Positions 26,217 through 35,834 are shown, numbered from the stretch's first letter. The stretch: 44,728 nt of DNA from JBFXAM01 sp050184295 (GCA_050184295.1 JBFXAM010000029.1:1-44728); one strand, 5' to 3'. Notes: generated by a model from the sequence alone, not told the origin. Translations and numbers: made by a program.

Positions 26217-26573
26217 TCACCGATCAACCCCGTGCTCCAAACCGTACTGACAATACTCGGCGTGAAGCACATCCGCGAGGAGCGACTCAAGTTGCCGAAC
26301 GTACTCCATTTCAAGCGAGAACTTCGCGGCTGCCGAGTTCAGTTCGGATTGAAAGTAGCAACTCTTCACAGCACCCGCCTTCACAGTCAGCGCGAAACCC
26401 CGGTGCGCGCGGTGCAGGTGGTCGTTCCTGATCCAGGCGACGTGCCCGCGACGATGCATCGCATCCGCGAGCGCCAGGCGCACCGCGCCATCCTCGAAAA
26501 TTATACCGAGCAAACACGCGTCACCCTGTGAGCGGATCTGGTCGAGGAATTCCGCGGCAATCCGCACAGTCAT
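26217..26573 (-). CDS. Small protein of unknown function upstream of the cold-shock fusion gene
   Basis: 118 residues; AGGGA 6 nt before the ATG supports the start. The stop lies 4 bases before the next gene start, so the two form a tight operon. The sequence has a possible alpha/beta core: MTVRIAAEFLDQIRSQGDAC, LLGIIFEDGAVRLALADAMH, then HVAWIRNDHLHRAHRGFALT and a C-terminal helix with ESLLADVLHAEYCQYGLEHG. I recognise no family. G+C is visibly lower than in flanking genes, which is compatible with acquisition by transfer. Confidence 0.6.
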   Translation of the reverse strand: MTVRIAAEFLDQIRSQGDACLLGIIFEDGAVRLALADAMHRRGHVAWIRNDHLHRAHRGFALTVKAGAVKSCYFQSELNSAAAKFSLEMEYVRQLESLLADVLHAEYCQYGLEHGVDR

Positions 26574-26825
26574 TACCGGTCCCTATCTCGCGATCGCGCT
26601 CTGATTGCCGACCTCCGGGAAGCGAAACGCTCCTCGCAAGCCTAGCACCGACCCCGCAGGGGCAACAGCCGTGCAACTGTCGCGCCGCCGGATTCCGCGT
26701 GCTGGGCCCGCCGATCGGGTTGCGAATATGTCGCTCTTTCAGGCGACTATTCTTCGGAGACGAGCGCCGCGCGGCGGGGCGCCGTATGGTGTCGAGTCAA
26801 TCAACACGCGGCCTGCCGAGGCAGA

Positions 26826-27836
26826 TCATCCACGCCCGCGATGCTTCAGCAGCCGCCTGCGCGAATCCCGCCGCGCGACTTCCACCGCGACTTGCCGCTG
26901 CAGCGCGTGGATCGGGCGCATCCACCGTTCGTACAGCGGACGAATCGCGAACCGAACCACCAGAAGCGCCGCCACGCAGAAGCCGACCATCATCAGTTGG
27001 TGAAGCGTCGTCGCGGTGCGGCGGGGAAACGCGCCGAGCAGCAGCGACCATCCGACCTTCGACGTGACGTAATACGCGCCGAGCAGCGCGCCCAGCGCGA
27101 GAAAAGCGCCGAACAAGTATCGCGCCAGCGCCCCGAACCAGCCGCGCTGCGCCAGACAGCTCCGCCGAAAGCGAATCGCGCCGTACACGAACGCGATCAG
27201 CGCGGCCGATCCGCCGGCGGCGAGCGCCGTGGGCAGCGCCGTTGTCTGCCACGACACGGGCGTTCCGACGCGCACCAGCAGTGCCGTCGCGGTGACGAAC
27301 CCGACCACTGCGCCGACCGGCAGGGCCAGCACGCACAGCAGTGGCGCCTCTTCCATCCGCGCGAGTTGACGCTGAATGAGCCGCGCCGGCACTTCGACAT
27401 CACCCATCGGATTGTTGAACGCGCACTCGGGGCAACGGATCGGATCACCCGCGAGCCCGCGCAGGTTGTAGCCGCATTGCAGGCAGAAGATGTCAAAACT
27501 GAATCCGCGCGGCGGCACGCGCTCGAGCGCAACCGCGGCGTCGCGGAGTGAGCCGGGGTGGGTCGTGCGCGCGGAATGCGCGGACGCTTCCCGGGGCGGC
27601 GCGACGGCGCCGCTCGCGGACGCCGACTGCGCCAAGTGCTGTGCGCGATCCGCCGCGGCGAGCGCTTGCGCGTCGGCGGCGTTGAGCGCGATGGTGCGGA
27701 GCGCAGCGGCGCGTCGCGCAGCCTCGCCGCCATGCGGCGGGGCGTTCGGCTTGCCCGCGGCGGAATCGCCCGCGTCCGGCGGCGGGGAGCGCGCTGCCGA
27801 CGGTCGGCTGGTCGGCGGTGTCGCGTCAGCATTCAT
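26826..27836 (-). CDS. Zinc-ribbon multi-pass membrane protein
   Basis: 336 residues from the ATG at 27836. The first 110 residues are low-complexity Ala/Pro/Ser. A zinc ribbon follows: FCLQCGYNLRGLAGDP and RCPECAFNN (CxxC, about 17 residues, CxxC). This CGYNLRGL form is very common in planctomycete membrane proteins. Four hydrophobic segments come after it (VLALPVGAVVGFVTATALLV, ALAAGGSAALIAFVYG, LFGAFLALGALLGAYYV, LMMVGFCVAALLVVRFAI). The C-terminus is basic (RRDSRRRLLKHRGRG). The ribbon is cytoplasmic by the charge pattern. Function is unknown. Confidence 0.75.
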   Translation of the reverse strand: MNADATPPTSRPSAARSPPPDAGDSAAGKPNAPPHGGEAARRAAALRTIALNAADAQALAAADRAQHLAQSASASGAVAPPREASAHSARTTHPGSLRDAAVALERVPPRGFSFDIFCLQCGYNLRGLAGDPIRCPECAFNNPMGDVEVPARLIQRQLARMEEAPLLCVLALPVGAVVGFVTATALLVRVGTPVSWQTTALPTALAAGGSAALIAFVYGAIRFRRSCLAQRGWFGALARYLFGAFLALGALLGAYYVTSKVGWSLLLGAFPRRTATTLHQLMMVGFCVAALLVVRFAIRPLYERWMRPIHALQRQVAVEVARRDSRRRLLKHRGRG

Positions 27837-27985
27837 GTCGGTTTCGCACCGGCGACCACGGGCCGCGCTTCGTGCGCGGGGCGGACTCTCCGGATCCCAC
27901 CGCGGTCGCGTTCGACAAGAGTGTAGGCGCGGGTTCGACCCGGGCGCGTGGCAAGTTGTCGCGCCGCGGACGACGCGCGCGCGTC

Positions 27986-28864
27986 TCAGGCGCTCGCAGG
28001 CGGGCCATCCGGCGGCAGCGCGATGCGGCCCTTCTCAAGCAGGACGACGCGGTCGGCATAGCGCGCGACGCTCGGGTCGTGCGTCACCATCACGATCGTC
28101 TGGCCGTCCCGGTGCAGCCCGGCGAGCAGGTCCATGAGCTGCGCACCACTCTCGGCGTCGAGATTTCCGGTCGGTTCGTCGGCCAGCAGCAACCGCGGCT
28201 GATGAACCAGCGCGCGGGCGACTGCGACGCGCTGCCGCTCCCCGCCGGAGAGCTGACTCGGCCGGTGGCGCAGGCGCGCCCCCAGTCCGACGCGCTCGAG
28301 GATGGCGCTTGCCGCCGCCCGCGCCGCGCGTCGGCGGCCCCACCAGCCGAACAGCGTGCTGTCGACCATGCACGGCAACAGGACGTTTTCGAGCACGTTG
28401 AGTTCGGGCAGCAGGTGGTAGAACTGGAACACGAAACCGAAGACGCGTCGGCGAAGCGCGATGCGGCGGCGCTCGTCGGCGGAGAAGACGTCGATGGCGC
28501 TGGTGCGGAGCTTGCGCCGGCCCGGCGGCGCGAAGAGCGGCTGGCCGTCGAAGACCACCTGCCCGTCCTGCGGCACGTCGAGCGCGCCGAGGATGTGCAG
28601 CAGCGTGCTCTTGCCGGACCCGGATTTGCCCATGATCGCGAGGAACTCGCCGTCGCCGATCGCGAGGTCGCAGTTCTGAAGCACCTCGAGCCAGCCGGCG
28701 CCCATGCGATAGCGCTTCTGAATCGCCGTCGCGCGCAGCAGCGCCCCGGCGGCCTGCCCCGCGGCGTCGGCGTTGGCGCGCGCCGCGTCGCGCGGCGCAT
28801 CGCGCCGCGCGGTTCCGGTCGCCGCCAACGCGTGCGCGTCGGATCGCGTGCCCGCATTACTCAT
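27986..28864 (-). CDS. lolD: LolD-type lipoprotein-releasing ABC ATPase
   Basis: 292 residues from the ATG at 28864, which overlaps the end of the permease gene by 8 bases. Walker A is GKSGSGKST at residues 79-87, signature is QLSGGERQRVAVARAL, Walker B is LLLADEPTGNLD, and the switch is VMVTHDP. LADEPTGNLD is characteristic of the LolD/MacB/FtsE group. Two oddities are an extra Ala-rich N-terminus of about 40 residues, and an insert around residues 115-130 before RRRVFGFVFQFYHLLPEL. LolD powers extraction of lipoproteins from the inner membrane for transfer to LolA. The permease partner directly precedes it, so the two form an operon. Confidence 0.88.
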   Translation of the reverse strand: MSNAGTRSDAHALAATGTARRDAPRDAARANADAAGQAAGALLRATAIQKRYRMGAGWLEVLQNCDLAIGDGEFLAIMGKSGSGKSTLLHILGALDVPQDGQVVFDGQPLFAPPGRRKLRTSAIDVFSADERRRIALRRRVFGFVFQFYHLLPELNVLENVLLPCMVDSTLFGWWGRRRAARAAASAILERVGLGARLRHRPSQLSGGERQRVAVARALVHQPRLLLADEPTGNLDAESGAQLMDLLAGLHRDGQTIVMVTHDPSVARYADRVVLLEKGRIALPPDGPPASA

Positions 28865-30494
28865 AGCGAATCGCCTCGACGGGCTGCATCGCGCCGGCGC
28901 GCCACGCCGCCGCCAGCGCGCCCGCGGTCGACGCGAGCACGGCGGTGGCGAGCACGAGCGCGACGTCTTCCGTCCGCACCGTGTCGGGAATCTGGTCAAA
29001 AGAGTAGACGGTGAGATCCCAGACGCGCATGCGCGGATCAAAGCGAATCAGAAAGTCCTGGATGGCGTTGATGTTCCGCACGAACACGACGCCCAACACG
29101 CTGCCGAGCACGCCGCCGACGATGCCGACCGCGGCGCCGTAGACGAGGAAGATCGCGGCCACGCCGCCCGACGAGCCGCCGATCGCCTTGAGGATGCCGA
29201 TGTCGCGCGTCTTTTGCAGCACGATCATGTAGAGGATACAGAGCACGAGCATTACGGCGACGAGCGAGATGACGCCGAGCACGATCGACATGAGCACGCG
29301 CTCTTTCTCGACCGGCGCGATGATGTGGGCCTGCGACTGCTCCCAGGTGAGCACCCGCACCTGCTCGACCAGCCGCCGCTCCTGCGCGTCGAGCGCGTCG
29401 CCGGCGCGCTCCAGCAGCGCGTGATACTCGTTCTCCAGCCGCCGCGCGATCGCGAGCGGATCATCGTTCGGCCCGAGGCGGACTTTCATCTGGATCTGGT
29501 GGCAGCGCGGAGGGGCGAGTTCCCCGCTGTCGACACGGCGGACCGGCTCCATCTCGAGCAGCCGCTGAAGCAGGTCGAAGTCGCAGTAGACGCTCTTGGA
29601 ATCGATCTCGTAGATGCCGGTGCGCGAATCGTCCACGTAGCGGAAAGGCTGCTTGATCGGCGTGTCCGAGACGGTTCCGCGCATCGAGATCGGCAGCACC
29701 GTGAGCGTGACAACGCACCCGCGGGGATAGAACGAATAGCGCCTGTAGCGGCCGTCGGCCTTGCGCTCGGCGACGATGTCGCGGCCGATGATGAGCCCCG
29801 GACGCGGATCGCCGCTCATCTCCGGCGGACCGGCTTTCTCGACCGTCTCGTAGACGCCGGGGAACGGCGCGACGTTGTTGCGGACGAGCATCTGCTCCGG
29901 CTCGCTCAAGACCGAGTCGTCATCGACCGCGCCGGCCTCGCGCGCCCGCAGATATGCCTCCTGGAACGGCGCCGGCAGGATGAACGGCGCGATGTCGCCG
30001 AGCCGTTCGCCTTTCGAGTCATAGAGCGTGATCGGCGGCGCTAGAAGGTCGAAGCCCATGAGCGGCTGTTGTTGCGCCGCGAGCGACGTGGTCCCGGGAT
30101 AGTGCTTTTCGTAGAAGAGGCTCTGATGAAAGGCGTTGACCTCGTAGACTTCGCCGAGCCGGACGCCGACGGCGCGCACGGTCTCGGTCTGCTCGGTCTG
30201 CGGGAAGCGCAAGAGCCCGTAGGTGTAGAGCACGGGCGTGGCGCGGACCACCTCCGGCCAGGTGGAGATCGCAGCGATGAACTCGTCATACAGCGGAAAG
30301 CCGCTGACCGAGCGATTCTCGACGATCAGGTCGCCGAGCAGGCCGCGCGCCTTGCTCTTGAGTTGATCGAGAAACCCGCCCATGATCGACATCACGATCA
30401 ACACCATCGCGGCGCAAAGCGTCACCGCGCCGATCGCGAAGTACGCGATGCGGCGGGTTCGCAGGAAGCGCGTGGTGAGGAAGAGCTTGTACAA
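28857..30494 (-). CDS. LolC/LolE-type lipoprotein-releasing permease
   Basis: 545 residues from a TTG at 30494; no better start is seen because a TAA lies in frame shortly upstream, and a CTG between them is the only other option. The N-terminal helix is IAYFAIGAVTLCAAMVLIVM followed by SIMGGFLDQLKSKARGLLGD, as in LolC/LolE. A large periplasmic domain comes next, then three C-terminal FtsX helices, including VLMSIVLGVISLVAVMLVLC and ILKAIGGSSGGVAAIFLVYG. The KDIGILKAIG-type phrase (here RDIGILKAIGGS) is diagnostic. At 545 residues it is longer than the usual 400-415, with the extra length in the periplasmic domain. A single LolC/E-like protein may work as a homodimer (LolF-type). Confidence 0.85.
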   Translation of the reverse strand: MYKLFLTTRFLRTRRIAYFAIGAVTLCAAMVLIVMSIMGGFLDQLKSKARGLLGDLIVENRSVSGFPLYDEFIAAISTWPEVVRATPVLYTYGLLRFPQTEQTETVRAVGVRLGEVYEVNAFHQSLFYEKHYPGTTSLAAQQQPLMGFDLLAPPITLYDSKGERLGDIAPFILPAPFQEAYLRAREAGAVDDDSVLSEPEQMLVRNNVAPFPGVYETVEKAGPPEMSGDPRPGLIIGRDIVAERKADGRYRRYSFYPRGCVVTLTVLPISMRGTVSDTPIKQPFRYVDDSRTGIYEIDSKSVYCDFDLLQRLLEMEPVRRVDSGELAPPRCHQIQMKVRLGPNDDPLAIARRLENEYHALLERAGDALDAQERRLVEQVRVLTWEQSQAHIIAPVEKERVLMSIVLGVISLVAVMLVLCILYMIVLQKTRDIGILKAIGGSSGGVAAIFLVYGAAVGIVGGVLGSVLGVVFVRNINAIQDFLIRFDPRMRVWDLTVYSFDQIPDTVRTEDVALVLATAVLASTAGALAAAWRAGAMQPVEAIRYE

Positions 30495-30726
30495 GGGATT
30501 GAGTTTCTCAGGCTCGTGCAGCTCGGGTCCGGGTTAACGAACGCCCGTTCAAATCGGGGCGGCTCGATCCGCGCGCCAGCCCCGAGCGGAGCGCGAACCC
30601 CACGCAGCCCGCACGGCGCCGGCTGCGCAGCGACGAGGCGCCGCGCAATCGTGCCGCGCTCGTGCTCGGCCGAACGATGCACCGCTGCGAAAGCCTACCC
30701 GTGTGCCGCGCGTTCTGCCACCGGGG

Positions 30727-32616
30727 CTACGCCCGGCCGTAGTGATCGAGCTTCCACTGCCGCCGGCGCTCGATCGTCGCGAGCTTGCGGTCGGCGAGTG
30801 CCGCGATTGTCCGCCACGCGTCGCGCCACGCGTCCGTGCGGACGCCGCGCCGGGCGCAGCACGCGACCAGGAACCGGGCGAAATCGGTGCGGGTGAGCCC
30901 CGGCGTGTCGCGCATGCTGACATACAGGCGCGCGAGCGGGCGCAGCGCCGCAGCCGGAGAGAGCGGGTGGCGCAGGAGGCGGATCCCGTCGACGTCGATC
31001 CAGACCAGCCCGAGCTGCGGCGTGGTGGTGATGAGGATGTTGTCGGCTTTGCAGTCCCGGTGCGCGAAGCCGTGATCCGCCAGCCGCCGCAAGTGGCGCA
31101 CCAGGAGCGCACTCAGCTCGCGCTTGCGGCGGAGCCAGTCGCGCGGCGTGCGGCAGGCATCGGACTCGCGTTCGAGGAAGGCGCGCAGATCGAGCGCCCC
31201 GGGGATGCCCTCGGTGAGCAGGACGCAGTCGCGGACCAGCGGTCCCCAGCGACGCTCCAACAGCGCCAGCGGCCGCGCGGTGGGGATGTCGCGGTGGAGC
31301 AGCGCATGTCCGATCCGCCAGGCGCGCCCGGCGCGCGACGGCGCCAACGCGTGGCGCAGGGCGCGGCGTCCATCGCGCGCCCGCGGGCGTTTTGCGATCA
31401 CGGGCAGCGGACCGGCGTCGAACTTCAACAGCGCGCGGCGGACCTGGGCGCTGTGGGAGTTCTTCGCGGTCTCGGCGGCGTCGCCGCCGAACCAGACGAG
31501 CGGATCCCGCAACACGGCTTTCCACTGCTCGCGTGTGATTGTCATGCGCGAGGCGGCGGAGTCGTCGCTCGGGTGCTTGCAGGTTAGATAGACCGTGGCG
31601 CGCCAGCCGTCGGCGAGCCCCACGCGCCCAAAGTAACGCCCGGTGTGAAACACGCGCCGGTCGCGCTGCGCGCCCAACGCCTCCGCATGGCGCTCTGCGG
31701 CGCGGGCCAGCGCGCGGACCAGTTCGGCGAACGAGAGTTCGAGCGGACGGCCGTCGGCGAAGGCGTGCTCATACTCGTTGCGCCAACGGACATAGGCCCG
31801 CAGAAACGCGATCCGCTCGCCGATCGTGCTGTTCTTGCGGAACCACTGGTTCAATTGTGCGAGGTTGCGCACGACCGCGCCGTCGGAGACCGGCCGGGCC
31901 AGCCGTGCGCTGTGCAGATCGACGAACAGCGGCGCATAGCGGCGCGGGCCGGTCGGCTGCACGAGGATGTTCGCCGCGTGCATGTCGAGGTGTTCAAAAC
32001 CCGCCTGGTGAGCGCGCGCGATCAGCTCTGCGAGCGCGTCGAGCACCTGGTGTGCGTCCTGCCGCCGACGACGCGCGTCGTGATCCGAGTTCAACTGGCG
32101 CCAGAACTCGTTCAAGGGCTGCGACGGCTCGACCGCTTCGGTCACCAGCAGCGACCACGTCGCCCGCGCGCCCACCAGCCGCGGCGTATACCCGCACGGC
32201 CGCACGGCCGCGATGCCGTGACGGAGCGCGAACAGCCCGCCGTTCCATTCGGCGCGGGCGGCGCCGCCGCGGACGAGCGCCTTGAGCCGGTGCCACCAGC
32301 GCGGGCAGGCGTAGTACTTGAGGTAATAGGGGCGGTTCTCGATCGTGGCGCGCCAGACTTCGCGCGTCGGGTTGTGCTTGACGCGCTGCCAGTGACGCGC
32401 GTCGGGCGCGGACCACACGCGCGCGGGCACGCGCGCGAGGACGGCGTCGAAGTCGCCGCGAAAGGTCCACCACAAGCCCTCGAACGACCGGTGGGTCGTG
32501 CTCGTCGCCGGCGCCGGAACGGCGCGCGACGCCGCCGCACCCGCCAAGGCCGGCGGAGCATTCGCTGCGAGCGCAGGGAGCTCGACTGTGTTCAGGCGTT
32601 GCACGGCGGGGCCCAT
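30727..32616 (-). CDS. Protein with two tandem lipopolysaccharide-kinase (WaaP/RIO-like) domains
   Basis: 629 residues from the ATG at 32616; an earlier start at 32712 would add a weak leader. Domain 1 (about residues 60-300) has a kinase catalytic loop HLDMHAAN at 209-216 with Asp211, and a metal-binding segment FVDLHSARLA about 20 residues later. Domain 2 (about 360-629) repeats the pattern: HRDCKADN at 519-526 with Asp521, then VWIDVDGIRLL. ATP-site lysines are probably those in PYYLKYYACP and LPVIAKRPRA. WaaP/KdkA-type kinases phosphorylate heptose or Kdo of lipopolysaccharide at the inner membrane. Two catalytic-looking copies in one chain are unusual. It follows moaA by 169 bases, with no evident metabolic link. 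Confidence 0.8.
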   Translation of the reverse strand: MGPAVQRLNTVELPALAANAPPALAGAAASRAVPAPATSTTHRSFEGLWWTFRGDFDAVLARVPARVWSAPDARHWQRVKHNPTREVWRATIENRPYYLKYYACPRWWHRLKALVRGGAARAEWNGGLFALRHGIAAVRPCGYTPRLVGARATWSLLVTEAVEPSQPLNEFWRQLNSDHDARRRRQDAHQVLDALAELIARAHQAGFEHLDMHAANILVQPTGPRRYAPLFVDLHSARLARPVSDGAVVRNLAQLNQWFRKNSTIGERIAFLRAYVRWRNEYEHAFADGRPLELSFAELVRALARAAERHAEALGAQRDRRVFHTGRYFGRVGLADGWRATVYLTCKHPSDDSAASRMTITREQWKAVLRDPLVWFGGDAAETAKNSHSAQVRRALLKFDAGPLPVIAKRPRARDGRRALRHALAPSRAGRAWRIGHALLHRDIPTARPLALLERRWGPLVRDCVLLTEGIPGALDLRAFLERESDACRTPRDWLRRKRELSALLVRHLRRLADHGFAHRDCKADNILITTTPQLGLVWIDVDGIRLLRHPLSPAAALRPLARLYVSMRDTPGLTRTDFARFLVACCARRGVRTDAWRDAWRTIAALADRKLATIERRRQWKLDHYGRA

Positions 32617-32785
32617 CCTGGGCGGACTCGACCACTCACAACCGGACAATCTTACGGGATTTACAGCTGTCCCGGCAATCGACGGCGCCGCGCCGAGTCG
32701 CACGCGCAACACTCGGGCGGCGGGCGCGGCACCAAACCCAGCGCCGGGCGCGGCAGGGATCGGGCAGTGTGGGCGCGCGAGTGCG

Positions 32786-33844
32786 TCAGCCGCCGATGCG
32801 GCTCATCTGGCGGTTGCCGTAGTGCTGGTGTGCGTCCGGCTTCAGCACGACGCAGTCGAGAAAGGCTTGCCGCAACTGCGCGTTGAACGTGACCGGGCGC
32901 AGCAGCGGGCGCAGGTCGATCTCGCCGCCGTCGAACAGGCAGCTGCGCAGTTGTCCGTCGGGAGTGAGGCGCAGGCGGTTGCAGGTCGCGCAGAACGGCG
33001 CGGTCATCGCGTGAATAAAACCGATGCGGCCCGCGCCGCCGCGGACGCGCCACACGTGCGCCGGGCCGTTGCCGACGTCGCGCGGCGCTGGTTCGAGCGG
33101 GCCGAGACGCGCCTCGATCACGCTGCGCATCTCGTCGTAGGGCACGAACTCGTCGGGATCGTGCAGCAGCCGCGAGTCGGCGAGCGGCATGAACTCGATC
33201 AGCCGCACGGTGCGCGGCGAATCGATCGTGAGCGCGGCGAAGCTGGCGAGCTCGTCGAGGTTGTAGCTGCGCATCACGACGACGTTGAGCTTGGTGGGGC
33301 CGAGCCGCTGGTCCGCCGCGGCGATGCCGCGTCGCACCGTCGCGAGGTCGCCGGTGCGCGTGATCGCGCGGAAGCGCGGTGCGTCAAGCGTGTCGAGACT
33401 GACGGTGATGCGGGCGACGCCGGCGTCGGCCAGTTCGTCGATGTGGCGCTCCAGCAGCAGGCCGTTCGTGGTCAGCGAGATTTCGCCGGCGCCGGGCAGC
33501 GCGCGAATCAGGCGCGCCAGCACCGCGAGGTCCTTGCGCAGCAGCGGCTCGCCGCCGGTCAGCTTGAAGTCGCGGATGCCGTGCCCGATCGCGGCTCGGC
33601 AGACTTCGACGATTTCTTCGTAGGTGAGCAGGTCGGCCCTGGGCAGCCAGTCGACGCCGTCCTCGGGCATGCAGTAGATGCAGCGGAAATTGCAGTGGTC
33701 GGTCACGCTGACGCGCAGCGTCTTGACGAAGCGGATGTCGCGCGGCCCCTGCGCGCCCGCCGCGAGCGCTTCGGCCGCCGCCGCGATCGCGGGGTGATCC
33801 GGAGGCGCTCGGTGGGCGAGGATCGGCAGCGTCAGGCGGGTCAC
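32786..33844 (-). CDS. moaA: GTP 3',8-cyclase MoaA (molybdenum cofactor biosynthesis)
   Basis: 352 residues from a GTG at 33844, with GGAG 6 nt upstream. The radical-SAM cluster motif is CNFRCIYC at Cys51, Cys55 and Cys58. The SAM-binding phrase is KLTGGEPLLRKDL. The second 4Fe-4S cluster, specific to MoaA, has Cys residues in PFCATCNRLRLTPDGQLRSC. The protein ends RIGG, matching the conserved C-terminal Gly-Gly needed for activity. It converts GTP to 3',8-cyclo-7,8-dihydro-GTP, the first step of molybdopterin synthesis. Other moa genes are not in the window. The N-terminus has about 30 extra residues before the conserved VSVTDHCNF. Confidence 0.96.
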   Translation of the reverse strand: MTRLTLPILAHRAPPDHPAIAAAAEALAAGAQGPRDIRFVKTLRVSVTDHCNFRCIYCMPEDGVDWLPRADLLTYEEIVEVCRAAIGHGIRDFKLTGGEPLLRKDLAVLARLIRALPGAGEISLTTNGLLLERHIDELADAGVARITVSLDTLDAPRFRAITRTGDLATVRRGIAAADQRLGPTKLNVVVMRSYNLDELASFAALTIDSPRTVRLIEFMPLADSRLLHDPDEFVPYDEMRSVIEARLGPLEPAPRDVGNGPAHVWRVRGGAGRIGFIHAMTAPFCATCNRLRLTPDGQLRSCLFDGGEIDLRPLLRPVTFNAQLRQAFLDCVVLKPDAHQHYGNRQMSRIGG

Positions 33845-33911
33845 GAATCGCTCCGGGAAAATCGGCCCAAGTCGAGTATACCGCGGCGGCGGCGGAACGC
33901 GAAAGCGCGCG

Positions 33912-35801
33912 TCACTCGGCGCGGCCGCTCAGGCGGAAGAGCATCGCCCGCAGCTCTGGAAAGCGACGCTCGAGCTCGATCTGGCTGCCGCGAGCGAGGC
34001 GGTACAGCCCGGTTTCATAGCGGATCAGCTCGTAGTCGTCGTCGAAAGTCATGCTGACGCCGAGCGGCCAATAGTCGAGTTGTACAAAGAGGCGCGCCGC
34101 ACCGCCGTCGCCGGCCGGCATGGGCCGCAGGAGTTGGGTGGCGCTGCCCGCGCCGGCCCGTGTGCTGATTTCGAGCAGCAGCACGTCGGAAGACTGGTGG
34201 GCCGCCCACGCGTGCGCGAGCGATTCCAGCGGCGATGCGACAAACGCCGGCCCGGGAGAGAACTCCAGTTTCCAGTGGCGCGCGTTGAGGTCGAGTTCCC
34301 GCGCGACGGTCGCTCCGCTGGCGAGGCGGCGTTCGCGCACGCGCAGCAGCGCGGGGTTGGCGCTGCCGCCGAACGCACCGTCCCAGCGCAGGCCGTAGCC
34401 GACGCCGCGTCCGTCGATGTCCCACCGTTCGATGTCCTGCTGGTCGTCGTACACGTCGAGCATGAAGCCGCGATAGCCCTGGAGCGGGTCGCGCTCGATC
34501 GCTTCGCGCTCGATGACGACGCAGCGTTCGGGCATGCTCGTGCGGTCGAGGTACTCCTGGCCGCGCGCTTCCGAAGCGAGCCCGCCGCGCCGCGCGCCGG
34601 CGTAATAGAACCGCCGCCATTCACGCCCCCACCAGCCGATCGGGCCTTTGCGCGTCAGCACGTCGACCAGCTCCGCGCCGCGCTGCTGCGCCGCGACCGG
34701 ATCGGGCATCGCGCCAAGCGGCAGCAGGCGCAGCGCCTCGGTCAGCTCGCGGGCGGCTTCTTCGGCGGCCGTCGCGCGCGCCTCGTCGGTGTACACGAGC
34801 AGCATGACCGCCGGACCGACGGCTTCGCCGACCACCCGCGCCGACGCGAGGATCGTCGCGTCGCCGGATTTGAGCCGCCGGTGGGCAACGGCGAATCGCA
34901 GTCCGTCGGCGCGGGCCCCCTCGCTCAACTCGACCTGCGTGGGCAGGACCTCCCAGACTCCCGCCGCCAGATCGGCGAGCAGCGCCGCCGGTGTGCGACC
35001 CGGCGCGACCCACGTGCGAAAGACGCCGATCGCGAAGCCGGGCGCGTCGTTCGGGCTGAAACCGACGTACGCCCCGGGCGCCTCGGGCAGGTCGGGTGCG
35101 ACGACCCGCGCGTGCGCCGGCAACGGCGCCGCGACGCCCGCCAATGCCAGGCCTGCGCCCGGGTCGAGTGTCAATCCCGGCTCGTCCAGACGCATCGCGG
35201 CGCACAGATCATCGAGGAGGTCTTCGTCCGCCGGCGACGGCACGCCGACGCTCCGCCCCCCCGCCCCGGCGTCGGGCAGCGGGATGTACTCCACATACAC
35301 CACGTCGCCGCGCGGCGTGCACGCGAGTCGCAGAATGGTCGTCTGCGGGAAGATGCGTCCGGCGAGCGGCACAGGTCTGCGGCGAACGACCTGCACGCCG
35401 GTGAAGCCTGCAACGCGGACCGGCCGCGCCGGCCCCGACTGCGCGTTCTCCAGCCGGTCGAAGTCGTTCACGAGCGATTGCGGATGGCGAAAGTGCGGCA
35501 CGCGCAGGTACCCGAAGGTCACGCGCCGCTCGATCACAACGCGCCGCCGACCCAGAAACGTCTCGGCGATCGGCAGCCGAAACGATCCCGGCTCGCGCGG
35601 GTCGGCGGACCAGTCGCGCGGCGGTCGGGCGTGCAGCGGCGAGTCGCCGATGCGCCGCTCGGGCGCGAGCGCACGTGCGCTCCGCACCTGCCACCAGGCG
35701 AGCCCGAGCGAGCCCACGAGCGAGGCGCTCAGCAACACGAGTAGCAGCGCCGGGCGTCCGGGCCGACTGCCGGCGTAGACCTCGAACATTCCGAGAATCA
35801 T
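33912..35801 (-). CDS. Membrane-anchored periplasmic protein of unknown function
   Basis: 629 residues from the ATG at 35801, or 625 from the ATG at 35789. One N-terminal membrane segment (ALLLVLLSASLVGSLGLAWW, about residues 18-38) anchors a large extracytoplasmic domain. The middle part has phrases YLRVPHFRHPQSLVNDFDRL and LRLACTPRGDVVYVEYIPLP. The C-terminal part carries RGFMLDVYDDQQDIERWDID and ELDLNARHWKLEFSPGPAFV. The opening of the mature domain (GSFRLPIAETFLGRRR) suggests beta structure. I recognise no family. It is encoded 67 bases downstream of nothing on its own strand until the protease terminator, and upstream of moaA with a 67-base gap. Confidence 0.7.
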   Translation of the reverse strand: MILGMFEVYAGSRPGRPALLLVLLSASLVGSLGLAWWQVRSARALAPERRIGDSPLHARPPRDWSADPREPGSFRLPIAETFLGRRRVVIERRVTFGYLRVPHFRHPQSLVNDFDRLENAQSGPARPVRVAGFTGVQVVRRRPVPLAGRIFPQTTILRLACTPRGDVVYVEYIPLPDAGAGGRSVGVPSPADEDLLDDLCAAMRLDEPGLTLDPGAGLALAGVAAPLPAHARVVAPDLPEAPGAYVGFSPNDAPGFAIGVFRTWVAPGRTPAALLADLAAGVWEVLPTQVELSEGARADGLRFAVAHRRLKSGDATILASARVVGEAVGPAVMLLVYTDEARATAAEEAARELTEALRLLPLGAMPDPVAAQQRGAELVDVLTRKGPIGWWGREWRRFYYAGARRGGLASEARGQEYLDRTSMPERCVVIEREAIERDPLQGYRGFMLDVYDDQQDIERWDIDGRGVGYGLRWDGAFGGSANPALLRVRERRLASGATVARELDLNARHWKLEFSPGPAFVASPLESLAHAWAAHQSSDVLLLEISTRAGAGSATQLLRPMPAGDGGAARLFVQLDYWPLGVSMTFDDDYELIRYETGLYRLARGSQIELERRFPELRAMLFRLSGRAE

Positions 35802-35834
35802 ACGCGCGTACGACGCGAGCCCCAATCGCCGCGC

